NCBI GenBank assembly: GCA_023423605.1
Contig: JAFAFF010000014.1
Coordinates: forward strand, 1-5,363
Direction of reading: 5' to 3'
DNA: 5,363 bases
From: Pseudomonadota bacterium
GTDB lineage: Bacteria > Pseudomonadota > Gammaproteobacteria > Xanthomonadales > Xanthomonadaceae
In this document: one piece after another, positions 1-5,321 of the stretch
Numbering within the stretch: position 1 is the stretch's first letter
Layout of the letters: the number at the start of each line of letters is the position of its first letter
Position numbers and translations under genes: made by a program
Notes under the pieces: generated by a model
Told to the model about the DNA's origin: nothing
Database searches by the model: none
The model's input: the letters and a program-made list of their open reading frames with translations, nothing else

Positions 1-28
1 GGTGGCGGGTAGGCAGGGTAGGGCTCAT
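1..28 (-). CDS. Possible start of a leftward gene (trxB?), partial
   Basis: On the minus strand an ATG at 28-26 opens a frame that stays open to the window edge and reads MSPTLPTRH. Only nine residues are visible, too few to identify a protein. The suggestion of thioredoxin reductase rests on context: trxB is divergent from the lrp-ftsK region in E. coli, and xanthomonad TrxB proteins, as I recall them, have a short variable N-terminus ending in a basic His-containing stretch just before the FAD-binding GSGPAG motif. No clear Shine-Dalgarno sequence precedes the ATG; only a weak GAG lies a few bases upstream. It could equally be chance. The bases left of position 1 would settle it. Confidence 0.28.
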
Positions 29-80
29 GTAGACTCGCGGAAAAGTAGACGGGACAAGACCCTGCGATGGTTTGCACGGT

Positions 81-143
81 CGCGGTTGCAGACCATAGAG
101 TGATGGCAGGGGCAGGGCGATTCAAGCTGATGGCTGCAACGCG
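81..143. other. Large imperfect inverted repeat (stem-loop) upstream of ftsK
   Basis: The left arm, 81-96, reads CGC-G-GTTGCAG-A-CCAT, and the right arm, 130-143, reads ATGG-CTGCAAC-GCG. They pair over 14 bp with single-base bulges at G84 and A92, leaving a 33-base loop (97-129). The loop contains a GGGCAGGG octamer (110-117). The arms are read directly from the sequence. Whether this acts as RNA structure, DNA cruciform or protein-binding site is unknown. It is the first of four consecutive dyads before ftsK. Confidence 0.5.
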
Positions 144-152
144 GTGGTCCAC

Positions 153-190
153 GGTGCCTCTGCCGGGTATCGCGGCAGAGGTGTGGCACC
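153..190. other. Strong stem-loop upstream of ftsK
   Basis: CCTCTGCCG at 157-165 is the exact reverse complement of CGGCAGAGG at 173-181, with a 7-base loop (166-172). Outer bases GGTG (153-156) can also pair with CACC (187-190) across a 5-base bulge, giving a 13-bp composite stem. No T-run follows on either strand, so it does not look like an intrinsic terminator. The GC-rich stem should be very stable in RNA. Function is unknown. Confidence 0.55.
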
Positions 191-197
191 CGCGTCG

Positions 198-209
198 GCC
201 GATATCGGC
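198..209. promoter_or_regulatory. Perfect 12-bp palindrome, possible operator
   Basis: GCCGATATCGGC is a perfect palindrome about 70 bases before the ftsK start and about 30 bases upstream of the best -10-like hexamer (241-246). A symmetric site in that place could bind a dimeric regulator, or form a small GCCG-AUAU-CGGC hairpin in RNA. I do not recognise it as the site of a known regulator. A 12-bp palindrome is expected about once in 5 kb by chance, so position is the only argument. Confidence 0.3.
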
Positions 210-214
210 TGGCG

Positions 215-246
215 GTGACGGAAAACCGTCGCGCTTCGTTTATTAT
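215..246 (+). terminator. Terminator-like hairpin with T-rich tail before ftsK
   Basis: GTGACGG (215-221), loop AAAA (222-225) and CCGTCGC (226-232) form a 7-bp stem including one G-T pair. It is followed by GC and then TTCGTTTATTAT (235-246), which is 8 T in 12 bases. This resembles a rho-independent terminator for rightward transcription that began upstream in the 1-200 region, either ending a small RNA or attenuating read-through into ftsK. The tail is interrupted by C, G and A residues, so strength is uncertain. Confidence 0.4.
239..246 (+). promoter_or_regulatory. Possible -10 element for ftsK
   Basis: TATTAT at 241-246 matches the sigma-70 -10 consensus at five of six positions and lies in the only AT-rich patch ahead of ftsK. 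Transcription would begin near 253, leaving a leader of about 22-31 bases. The -35 is poor: GTGACG (215-220) matches TTGACA at four of six positions but is 20 bases away, longer than the ideal 17. The hexamer overlaps the T-rich tail of the hairpin at 215-232, so both readings compete for the same bases. Confidence 0.25.
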
Positions 247-274
247 CAACCACTAACAGCGTATTCCAAAGGTA

Positions 275-2635
275 GTGTCCAAGGTGGCGAAGCAGGTCCC
301 CGAACGCGCCCGATCGGCCGAAGGCAAATCCCGTCGTCGTGAACCGTCCCCGGCGGAGAACCCCCGGCGCCAGCGCCTGTGGCGGGATCTCGGCCTGATC
401 GCGGTGGCCCCTGCGCTGCTGTATCTGGTGGCCAGCCTGTTCACCTATTCGGCCACCGATCCGGGCTGGTCGCATACCGGCAGCGTGGTCGCGCCGGTCC
501 ACAACATGGGCGGCCGTGCCGGCGCGTGGATCGCTGATGTGCTGCTGCAGCTGTTCGGTTACATGGCTTTCGTGCTGCCGGTGATCCTCGGCGCGCTGGC
601 CTGGTTCGCCATGTTCGGCCTCAAGCGCGAAGCCAAGGGCGAGAACGACCTGGACCCGGCGCTGCGGCTGGTCGGCCTGGTCGGTTTCCTGATCGCCGGC
701 ACCGGCTTCCTGCACCTGCGCCTGTTCACCGCCGATGTCGGTTCGGCCGGCGGCATTCTCGGCAAGCTGGTGGGCAGTTCGCTGAGCGTGGGTTTCGGCG
801 CGCTGGGTGCGAACCTGTTCGTGCTGGTGCTGCTGCTGGCGTCCATCACCCTGGCCACGGGCCTTTCCTGGTTTCTGGTGATGGAGCGTATCGGCAAGGG
901 CGTCATGGCCCTGGCGCCCTTGCTGGAAAAAAAGAAGGAACAGGCCACCGAATGGAAGCAGACCCGCGCCATGCGCGAGGAGCGCCAGGAAGTGCGCAAG
1001 GTGGACGCGGTGGTGCGCGCCAAGCGCGAGCCGGTGAAGATCGAACCGCGGCCGGAACCGGTGATCGAGAAGAGCGACCGGGCCAAGCGCGACACCCAGT
1101 TGCCGATGTTCCATGGGGTCAATACCGACGGCTCCGACCTGCCGCCACTGGCCCTGCTGGATGATCCGAAGCCGCAGCCTAAGGGCTACGACGAGGACAC
1201 GCTGGAAACCCTGTCGCGTCAGATCGAATTCAAGCTCAAGGATTTCCGCATCGATGCAGTGGTGGTCGGCGCCTATCCCGGCCCGGTGATCACCCGTTTC
1301 GAGATCGAGCCGGCGCCAGGCATCAAGGTCAGCCAGATCAGCTCGCTGGACAAGGACATCGCGCGCGGCCTGTCGGTGAAATCCGTGCGCGTGGTGGACG
1401 TGATTCCGGGCAAGTCGGTGATCGGCCTGGAGATTCCCAACGTCAGCCGCGAGATGATCTACCTGTCCGAGCTGTTGCGTTCCAAGGAATACGACAAGTC
1501 CGCCAGTGCGTTGACGCTGGCGCTGGGCAAGGACATCGCTGGCCGCCCGACGGTTGCCGACCTGGCGCGCATGCCGCACCTGCTGGTGGCCGGCACCACC
1601 GGCTCCGGCAAGTCGGTGGCGGTCAACGCGATGGTGCTGAGCCTGCTGTACAAGGCATCGCCGAAGGAACTGCGGATGCTGATGATCGACCCGAAGATGC
1701 TGGAACTGAGCGTCTACCAGGGCATTCCGCACCTGCTGGCACCGGTGGTGACCGACATGAAGGAGGCCGCCAACGGTCTGCGCTGGTGCGTGGCGGAGAT
1801 GGAGCGCCGCTACAAGCTGATGAGCGCGGTCGGCGTGCGCAACCTGGCCGGCTTCAACAAGAAGGTGAAGGATGCCCAGGATGCCGGCCAGCCGCTGATG
1901 GACCCGCTGTTCAAGCCGAACCCGGAGCTGGGCGAAGCGCCGCGTCCGCTGGAAACGCTGCCGTTCATCGTCATCTTCATCGACGAATTCGCCGACATGA
2001 TGATGATCGTCGGCAAGAAGGTGGAAGAGCTGATCGCGCGGCTGGCGCAGAAGGCGCGCGCGGCCGGCATCCACCTCATCCTGGCCACCCAGCGCCCGTC
2101 GGTGGATGTCATCACCGGCCTGATCAAGGCCAACATCCCGACCCGCATCGCCTTCCAGGTGAGTTCCAAGATCGATTCGCGCACCATCCTCGACCAGTCC
2201 GGCGCGGAAACGCTGCTTGGCCACGGCGACATGCTGTACCTGCCGCCGGGCACGGCCATGCCGGACCGCGTGCATGGGGCCTTTGTTTCCGACGATGAAG
2301 TGCATCGCGTGGTGGAGCACCTGAAGGCAACCGGGCCGGTGGACTACATCGAAGGCGTGCTGGACGAGGTGCAGACCATGGGCGACGGCGTGGTGGTCGG
2401 CGCGACCGGCCTGCCGGAGACCAGCGCTTCCGGCGACGAATCCGATCCGCTGTACGACGAGGCCCTGCGCGTGGTCACCGAAACGCGCCGCGCGTCCATT
2501 TCCGGCGTGCAGCGGCGCCTGAAGATCGGTTACAACCGCGCCGCGCGCCTGATCGAGGCAATGGAAGCGGCCGGCGTGGTGAGTCCGCCCGAGCACAATG
2601 GCGACCGCACCGTGCTGGCCCCGCCGCCGCGCTGA
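275..2635 (+). CDS. ftsK: DNA translocase FtsK
   Basis: FtsK anchors at the division septum, pumps double-stranded DNA toward dif and activates XerCD to resolve chromosome dimers. The 786-residue product has about four N-terminal membrane segments (near 39-58, 90-114, 131-150 and 176-202). A short charged linker (about 204-300) follows, far shorter than in the 1329-residue E. coli protein. The motor domain has the [12 protein letters not shown] strand region (335-346), Walker A GTTGSGKS (440-447, Lys446) and Walker B FIVIFIDE (564-571, Asp570-Glu571). The C-terminal gamma winged helix (about 720-782) carries Asn754, Arg758 and Glu761, with the spacing of the E. coli KOPS-reading residues N1296, R1300 and E1303. 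Coordinates use GTG at 275, but AAAGG at 268-272 is only 2 bases from it. GTG at 284 (MAKQVPER, 783 residues), with 11 bases of spacing, may be the true start. Identity is secure; only the start is open. Confidence 0.97.
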   Translation: MSKVAKQVPERARSAEGKSRRREPSPAENPRRQRLWRDLGLIAVAPALLYLVASLFTYSATDPGWSHTGSVVAPVHNMGGRAGAWIADVLLQLFGYMAFVLPVILGALAWFAMFGLKREAKGENDLDPALRLVGLVGFLIAGTGFLHLRLFTADVGSAGGILGKLVGSSLSVGFGALGANLFVLVLLLASITLATGLSWFLVMERIGKGVMALAPLLEKKKEQATEWKQTRAMREERQEVRKVDAVVRAKREPVKIEPRPEPVIEKSDRAKRDTQLPMFHGVNTDGSDLPPLALLDDPKPQPKGYDEDTLETLSRQIEFKLKDFRIDAVVVGAYPGPVITRFEIEPAPGIKVSQISSLDKDIARGLSVKSVRVVDVIPGKSVIGLEIPNVSREMIYLSELLRSKEYDKSASALTLALGKDIAGRPTVADLARMPHLLVAGTTGSGKSVAVNAMVLSLLYKASPKELRMLMIDPKMLELSVYQGIPHLLAPVVTDMKEAANGLRWCVAEMERRYKLMSAVGVRNLAGFNKKVKDAQDAGQPLMDPLFKPNPELGEAPRPLETLPFIVIFIDEFADMMMIVGKKVEELIARLAQKARAAGIHLILATQRPSVDVITGLIKANIPTRIAFQVSSKIDSRTILDQSGAETLLGHGDMLYLPPGTAMPDRVHGAFVSDDEVHRVVEHLKATGPVDYIEGVLDEVQTMGDGVVVGATGLPETSASGDESDPLYDEALRVVTETRRASISGVQRRLKIGYNRAARLIEAMEAAGVVSPPEHNGDRTVLAPPPR

Positions 2636-2640
2636 GCCCG

Positions 2641-2696
2641 GGCGTCACCCCGAGTCACACCCGGCCCGCGGCCGGGTGCCCGCATCAGCTGACGCC
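2641..2696. other. Nested inverted repeats between ftsK and lolA
   Basis: An inner hairpin pairs CACCCGGCC (2658-2666) perfectly with GGCCGGGTG (2670-2678) around a 3-base loop. An outer pair, GGCGTCA (2641-2647) with TGACGCC (2690-2696), encloses it, and an 8-bp palindrome TCAGCTGA (2685-2692) overlaps the outer right arm. It begins six bases after the ftsK stop codon. This is where a transcript end or processing site would sit, but there is no T-run, so it is not a canonical intrinsic terminator. It may protect the ftsK mRNA 3' end or uncouple ftsK from lolA expression. The remaining bases to 2772 show no convincing promoter. Confidence 0.5.
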
Positions 2697-2772
2697 ATCG
2701 ACGCGAACCGCCCATTCAGGTTGCCCGAGGCACACTTCGGATCATCCTTCCAGGTCACAACCGGATACCCGC

Positions 2773-3411
2773 ATGCACGCCACCTTTCGTCGCTTCCTCG
2801 CTTGTTCCGCGCTCGCCACCGCGTGCCTGGTTTCGACCAGCGCCTGGGCCGGCGCGCGCGATGACCTGAAGGCCTTCACCACCGGCCTGAAGGGCCTGGA
2901 TGGCCGCTTCAGCCAGCAGGTGTTCGACAGCCGCGGCAAGGTCAAGGAAAACACCAGCGGACGTGTTGCCCTGTCCGCGCCCCGCCTGTTCCGCTGGGAA
3001 TACCAGAAGCCGCACGTGCAGCTGATCGTTGCTGACGGCAGCAAGGTATGGATGCACGAACCGGACCTGGAACAGGCCACGGTGCGCGCGCAGGGCAAGG
3101 AAGAACAGAACAGCCCGCTGACCGCGCTCATCAACCCGGCGCTGCTGGACCAGCAGTACGACCTGAGCGAGGAAGCCGGCGTGCGCGATGGGCTGGAGTG
3201 GTTGTCGCTGAGCCCCAAGCGCGAAACCGAGGCCAGCTTCCAGTATGCGGCGCTGGGCTTCAACAAGCAGGGGCTGGCGAAGATGGAAATCACCGATGCG
3301 GTGGGCCAGCGCACGGTCATCACCTTCAGTGACTGGAAGCGCAATCCGTCCTTTGCCAGGGACACGTTCCGTTTCACGCCGCCCGCCGGCACCGACGTCA
3401 TCGGCGACTGA
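2773..3411 (+). CDS. lolA: Outer-membrane lipoprotein carrier protein LolA
   Basis: LolA receives outer-membrane lipoproteins from the inner-membrane LolCDE ABC transporter and carries them through the periplasm to LolB. The 212-residue precursor starts with a Sec signal peptide: basic MHATFRR, a hydrophobic core, and an AWA cleavage site giving predicted cleavage after Ala26 and a mature protein of 186 residues (E. coli mature LolA is 182). Family marks include the PRLFRW segment (70-75), matching PNLFNW in E. coli, VWMHEPDLEQATV (92-104), MEITDAVGQRTVITF (171-185) and the C-terminal FRFTPPAGTDVI (199-210). The position matching E. coli Arg43, just before that first Pro, is Ala69 here. The ATG at 2773 has only a weak GGA 7 bases upstream, but the signal peptide fits this start. 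It follows ftsK after 137 bases and precedes rarA by 55. Confidence 0.95.
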   Translation: MHATFRRFLACSALATACLVSTSAWAGARDDLKAFTTGLKGLDGRFSQQVFDSRGKVKENTSGRVALSAPRLFRWEYQKPHVQLIVADGSKVWMHEPDLEQATVRAQGKEEQNSPLTALINPALLDQQYDLSEEAGVRDGLEWLSLSPKRETEASFQYAALGFNKQGLAKMEITDAVGQRTVITFSDWKRNPSFARDTFRFTPPAGTDVIGD

Positions 3412-3427
3412 CCGGCCGGGGCCACCG

Positions 3428-3461
3428 ATGCGCCGGTTCATTCGATCCGGCGCGTTACACT
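3428..3461 (+). promoter_or_regulatory. Inverted repeat and -10-like element before rarA
   Basis: GCGCCGG (3430-3436) and CCGGCGC (3447-3453) form a perfect 7-bp inverted repeat with a 10-base loop. Immediately after it TACACT (3456-3461) matches the -10 consensus at four of six positions and ends five bases before the GTG at 3467. No -35 element is evident. Together these could form a short promoter region giving rarA a leaderless or nearly leaderless transcript, or the hairpin could simply mark the lolA mRNA end. If rarA starts at ATG 3428 instead, the repeat is inside its coding region. Confidence 0.25.
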
Positions 3462-3466
3462 ACGGT

Positions 3467-4843
3467 GTGGCCAGACAACGTTCTTCTTCCTTTCCCGGGC
3501 CCGATCTGCTGAGCGTGGATCGGGAGCACCTGCGTCCGCTTGCCGAACGCATGCGCCCGCGCGCGCTCGATGAAATGGTCGGGCAGAAACGGCTGCTTGC
3601 ACCGGACAGCGCGCTGCGCCGCGCGGTCGAATCCGGCCGCGTGCATTCGATGATCCTGTGGGGCCCGCCGGGGTGCGGCAAGACCACCCTGGCACTGTTG
3701 CTGGCCGACTATTCCGATGCCGAATTCCGCGCCATCTCGGCGGTGCTGTCCGGCCTGCCGGAAGTGCGCCAGGTGCTGGCCGAAGCCGCGCAGCGTTTCG
3801 CCGAAGGGCGTCGCACGGTGCTGTTCGTCGATGAGGTGCACCGCTTCAACAAGGCGCAGCAGGACGCGTTCCTGCCGCACATCGAGCGCGGCACCATCCT
3901 GTTCGTCGGCGCCACCACCGAAAACCCTTCGTTCGAACTCAATTCGGCGCTGTTGTCGCGTTGCCGCGTGCATGTGCTGGAAGCCGTCTCGCCGCAGGAT
4001 ATCGTCGAGGCCCTGCAGCGGGCGCTGGATGACAGCGGGCGCGGACTGGGCGGCGAAGGCATCCAGATAGAACCGGAGCTGCTGCTGCAGATCGCCAGCG
4101 CCGCCGACGGCGACGTGCGCCGCGCGCTCACGCTGCTGGAAATCGCCGCCGAGCTGGCAGCCGACGAGGGCGGACGCATTACCGCGCAGACCCTGGTGCA
4201 GGTGCTGGCCGACCGCACGCGCCGCTTCGACAAGGGCGGCGAACAGTTCTACGACCAGATATCGGCGCTGCACAAATCCGTGCGCAGTTCGAACCCGGAT
4301 GCGGCGCTGTACTGGCTCGCGCGGATGCTCGATGGCGGCTGCGATCCGTCCTACCTGGCGCGCCGCCTCACCCGCATGGCCATAGAGGACATCGGCCTGG
4401 CCGACCCGCGCGCGCAGACCATGGCGCTGGAAGCCTGGGACATCTACGAGCGGCTGGGCAGTCCTGAAGGCGAGCTGGCCTTCGCGCAGCTGGTGCTTTA
4501 CCTGGCCAGCACCGCCAAGTCCAACGCCGGCTATGCCGCCTTCAACGAGGTGCGCGCGGACATCCGCGAGACCGGCACGATGGAGGTGCCGCTGCACCTG
4601 CGCAACGCACCGACGAAGCTGATGAAGAACCTCGGCTATGGCGCGCAGTACCAGTACGATCACGACATGGAAGGTGGCATCGCACTGGACCAGACCGGCT
4701 TTCCGGATGCGATGGGTGAACGCGTGTATTACCGCCCGGTGGCGCGCGGCATGGAAATCAAGTTGAAGGACAAGCTGGACCGCCTGCGCGAACAACGCGA
4801 ACAGGCCCGCGCTGACAAGCGCGCGAGCGGGGAAAAGAGCTGA
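3467..4843 (+). CDS. rarA: Replication-associated recombination protein RarA (MgsA)
   Basis: RarA is a tetrameric AAA+ ATPase related to clamp-loader subunits and to eukaryotic WRNIP1/Mgs1. It acts at stalled forks and single-strand gaps and interacts with SSB in E. coli. Numbered from GTG 3467, the 458-residue product has Walker A GPPGCGKT (66-73), Walker B LFVDE (119-123) followed by VHRFNK, sensor-1 GATTENPSFELN (148-159), an arginine-finger-like LSRCR (163-167) and sensor-2 DGDVRRAL (214-221). The MgsA tetramerisation domain spans about 255-435, and a charged tail ends the protein. E. coli RarA has 447 residues. The start is uncertain. ATG 3428 would add 13 residues (MRRFIRSGALHYG) and has GGGG 6 bases upstream. 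I prefer GTG 3467 because MARQ is how I recall related xanthomonad proteins beginning, and because the extra residues come from an inverted repeat. The stop TGA overlaps the crcB ATG by one base. Confidence 0.95.
   Translation: MARQRSSSFPGPDLLSVDREHLRPLAERMRPRALDEMVGQKRLLAPDSALRRAVESGRVHSMILWGPPGCGKTTLALLLADYSDAEFRAISAVLSGLPEVRQVLAEAAQRFAEGRRTVLFVDEVHRFNKAQQDAFLPHIERGTILFVGATTENPSFELNSALLSRCRVHVLEAVSPQDIVEALQRALDDSGRGLGGEGIQIEPELLLQIASAADGDVRRALTLLEIAAELAADEGGRITAQTLVQVLADRTRRFDKGGEQFYDQISALHKSVRSSNPDAALYWLARMLDGGCDPSYLARRLTRMAIEDIGLADPRAQTMALEAWDIYERLGSPEGELAFAQLVLYLASTAKSNAGYAAFNEVRADIRETGTMEVPLHLRNAPTKLMKNLGYGAQYQYDHDMEGGIALDQTGFPDAMGERVYYRPVARGMEIKLKDKLDRLREQREQARADKRASGEKS
4829..4839 (+). 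promoter_or_regulatory. Ribosome binding site for crcB inside the rarA 3' end
   Basis: GGGGA at 4829-4833 lies nine bases before the crcB ATG at 4843, and a second purine stretch, AAGAG (4835-4839), is closer. Both are within the last rarA codons. With the TGATG stop-start overlap this suggests translational coupling of crcB to rarA. Confidence 0.5.
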
Positions 4844-5235
4844 TGGGCAGCACGTGGTGGCAGCAGCTGGGACTGGTGATGGCTGGCGGGGCGCTGGGTT
4901 CGGCGCTGCGTTTCCTGATCGGTGACGCCATGCTGAAAAGCTTCGGGCAGGGCTTTGCGTGGGGCACGCTGACGGCGAATTTCCTTGGTGCCTTCGCCGC
5001 CGGCTACCTGCTGGTGTGGCTGCACCAGCGCGGTGGCAACGTGCAGTTGCTGCGTGCGTTCCTGGTGGTGGGGCTGCTCGGCGGGCTGACCACGTTCTCA
5101 TCGTTGATGCTGGAAACGCTGGTGTTCGCGCGTACCGATCGCGGGATGATGGTGCCGGTATACCTGGGCGTCAGCCTGGCCGGCGGCATGCTGCTGGTGT
5201 GGCTGGGCGCGCGGCTGGCTGAAAGCGCGCGGTAA
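4843..5235 (+). CDS. crcB: Fluoride channel CrcB/Fluc
   Basis: CrcB proteins assemble as antiparallel dimers in the inner membrane and let fluoride leave the cytoplasm, protecting enolase and pyrophosphatase. The 130-residue product is a usual single-domain length with four hydrophobic segments (near 8-27, 40-60, 69-95 and 104-124). Family motifs are GGALGSALRF (15-24, with Arg23), GTLTANFLGAF (41-51, with the conserved pore Asn46) and GLLGGLTTFSSL (77-88), the broken TM3 helix that holds the central Na+ and one Phe of the Phe box (Phe85). The second Phe of the usual TTFSTF motif is Leu88 here. The ATG overlaps the rarA stop codon, and no fluoride riboswitch can lie directly before it, so expression probably follows rarA rather than fluoride. 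A single crcB copy implies a dual-topology homodimer, unless another copy exists elsewhere. Confidence 0.94.
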   Translation: MGSTWWQQLGLVMAGGALGSALRFLIGDAMLKSFGQGFAWGTLTANFLGAFAAGYLLVWLHQRGGNVQLLRAFLVVGLLGGLTTFSSLMLETLVFARTDRGMMVPVYLGVSLAGGMLLVWLGARLAESAR

Positions 5236-5260
5236 ACGCTCCGGGGAGTGATCGAACGGG

Positions 5261-5290
5261 TGGAACCCCCTCGCGGCTGGTGGGTTTCCT
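5261..5290 (+). terminator. Weak terminator-like hairpin after crcB
   Basis: GGAACCCCC (5262-5270) can pair with GGTGGGTTTCC (5279-5289) with two single-T bulges (5281 and 5285) around an 8-base loop. It begins 27 bases after the crcB stop. Only three Ts occur at the 3' side and they lie within the stem, so termination would be inefficient. It may mark the end of the rarA-crcB transcript, or be chance in a GC-rich gap. Confidence 0.25.
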
Positions 5291-5321
5291 GGATGGGCGA
5301 GGGGTGGCTCGGGCGGCGCGG

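Noticed and set aside
1..274. tRNA or a known housekeeping RNA in the leader
   Set aside because: No cloverleaf with a T-loop GTTCGA-type sequence and no recognised 6S, SRP or RNase P elements are present; the stems do not fit those shapes.
25..342. Short frames in the leader on both strands (minus 25-249 and plus 67-342)
   Set aside because: They cross the dyads or run into ftsK, lack ribosome binding sites and have Arg/Pro/His-rich translations typical of random GC-rich sequence.
122..2596. 824-residue open frame on the minus strand opposite ftsK
   Set aside because: It mirrors the ftsK coding frame in GC-rich DNA. The translation is rich in His, Gln, Arg and Ala with no recognisable domain, and the plus strand clearly encodes FtsK.
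2773..2850. LolA as a lipoprotein because of Cys11 and Cys18 in the signal peptide
   Set aside because: Neither Cys is preceded by a lipobox ([LVI]-[AST]-[GAS]-C), and a good AWA signal-peptidase I site follows at residues 24-26.
2755..3441. Two overlapping minus-strand frames of about 228 residues opposite lolA
   Set aside because: LolA on the plus strand has a signal peptide and family motifs; the antisense frames have neither motifs nor a start signal.
3245..3466. Upstream extension of the rarA frame into lolA
   Set aside because: The added residues overlap the lolA 3' end in another frame and do not resemble RarA, so the start must lie after the lolA stop.
4700..4842. Fluoride riboswitch before crcB
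   Set aside because: The bases before crcB are conserved rarA coding sequence with no gap; there is no room for an independent riboswitch.
3455..5101. 548-residue open frame on the minus strand opposite rarA and crcB
   Set aside because: It spans two unrelated real genes on the other strand and has the same low-complexity His/Gln/Arg/Ala composition, as expected of an antisense shadow.
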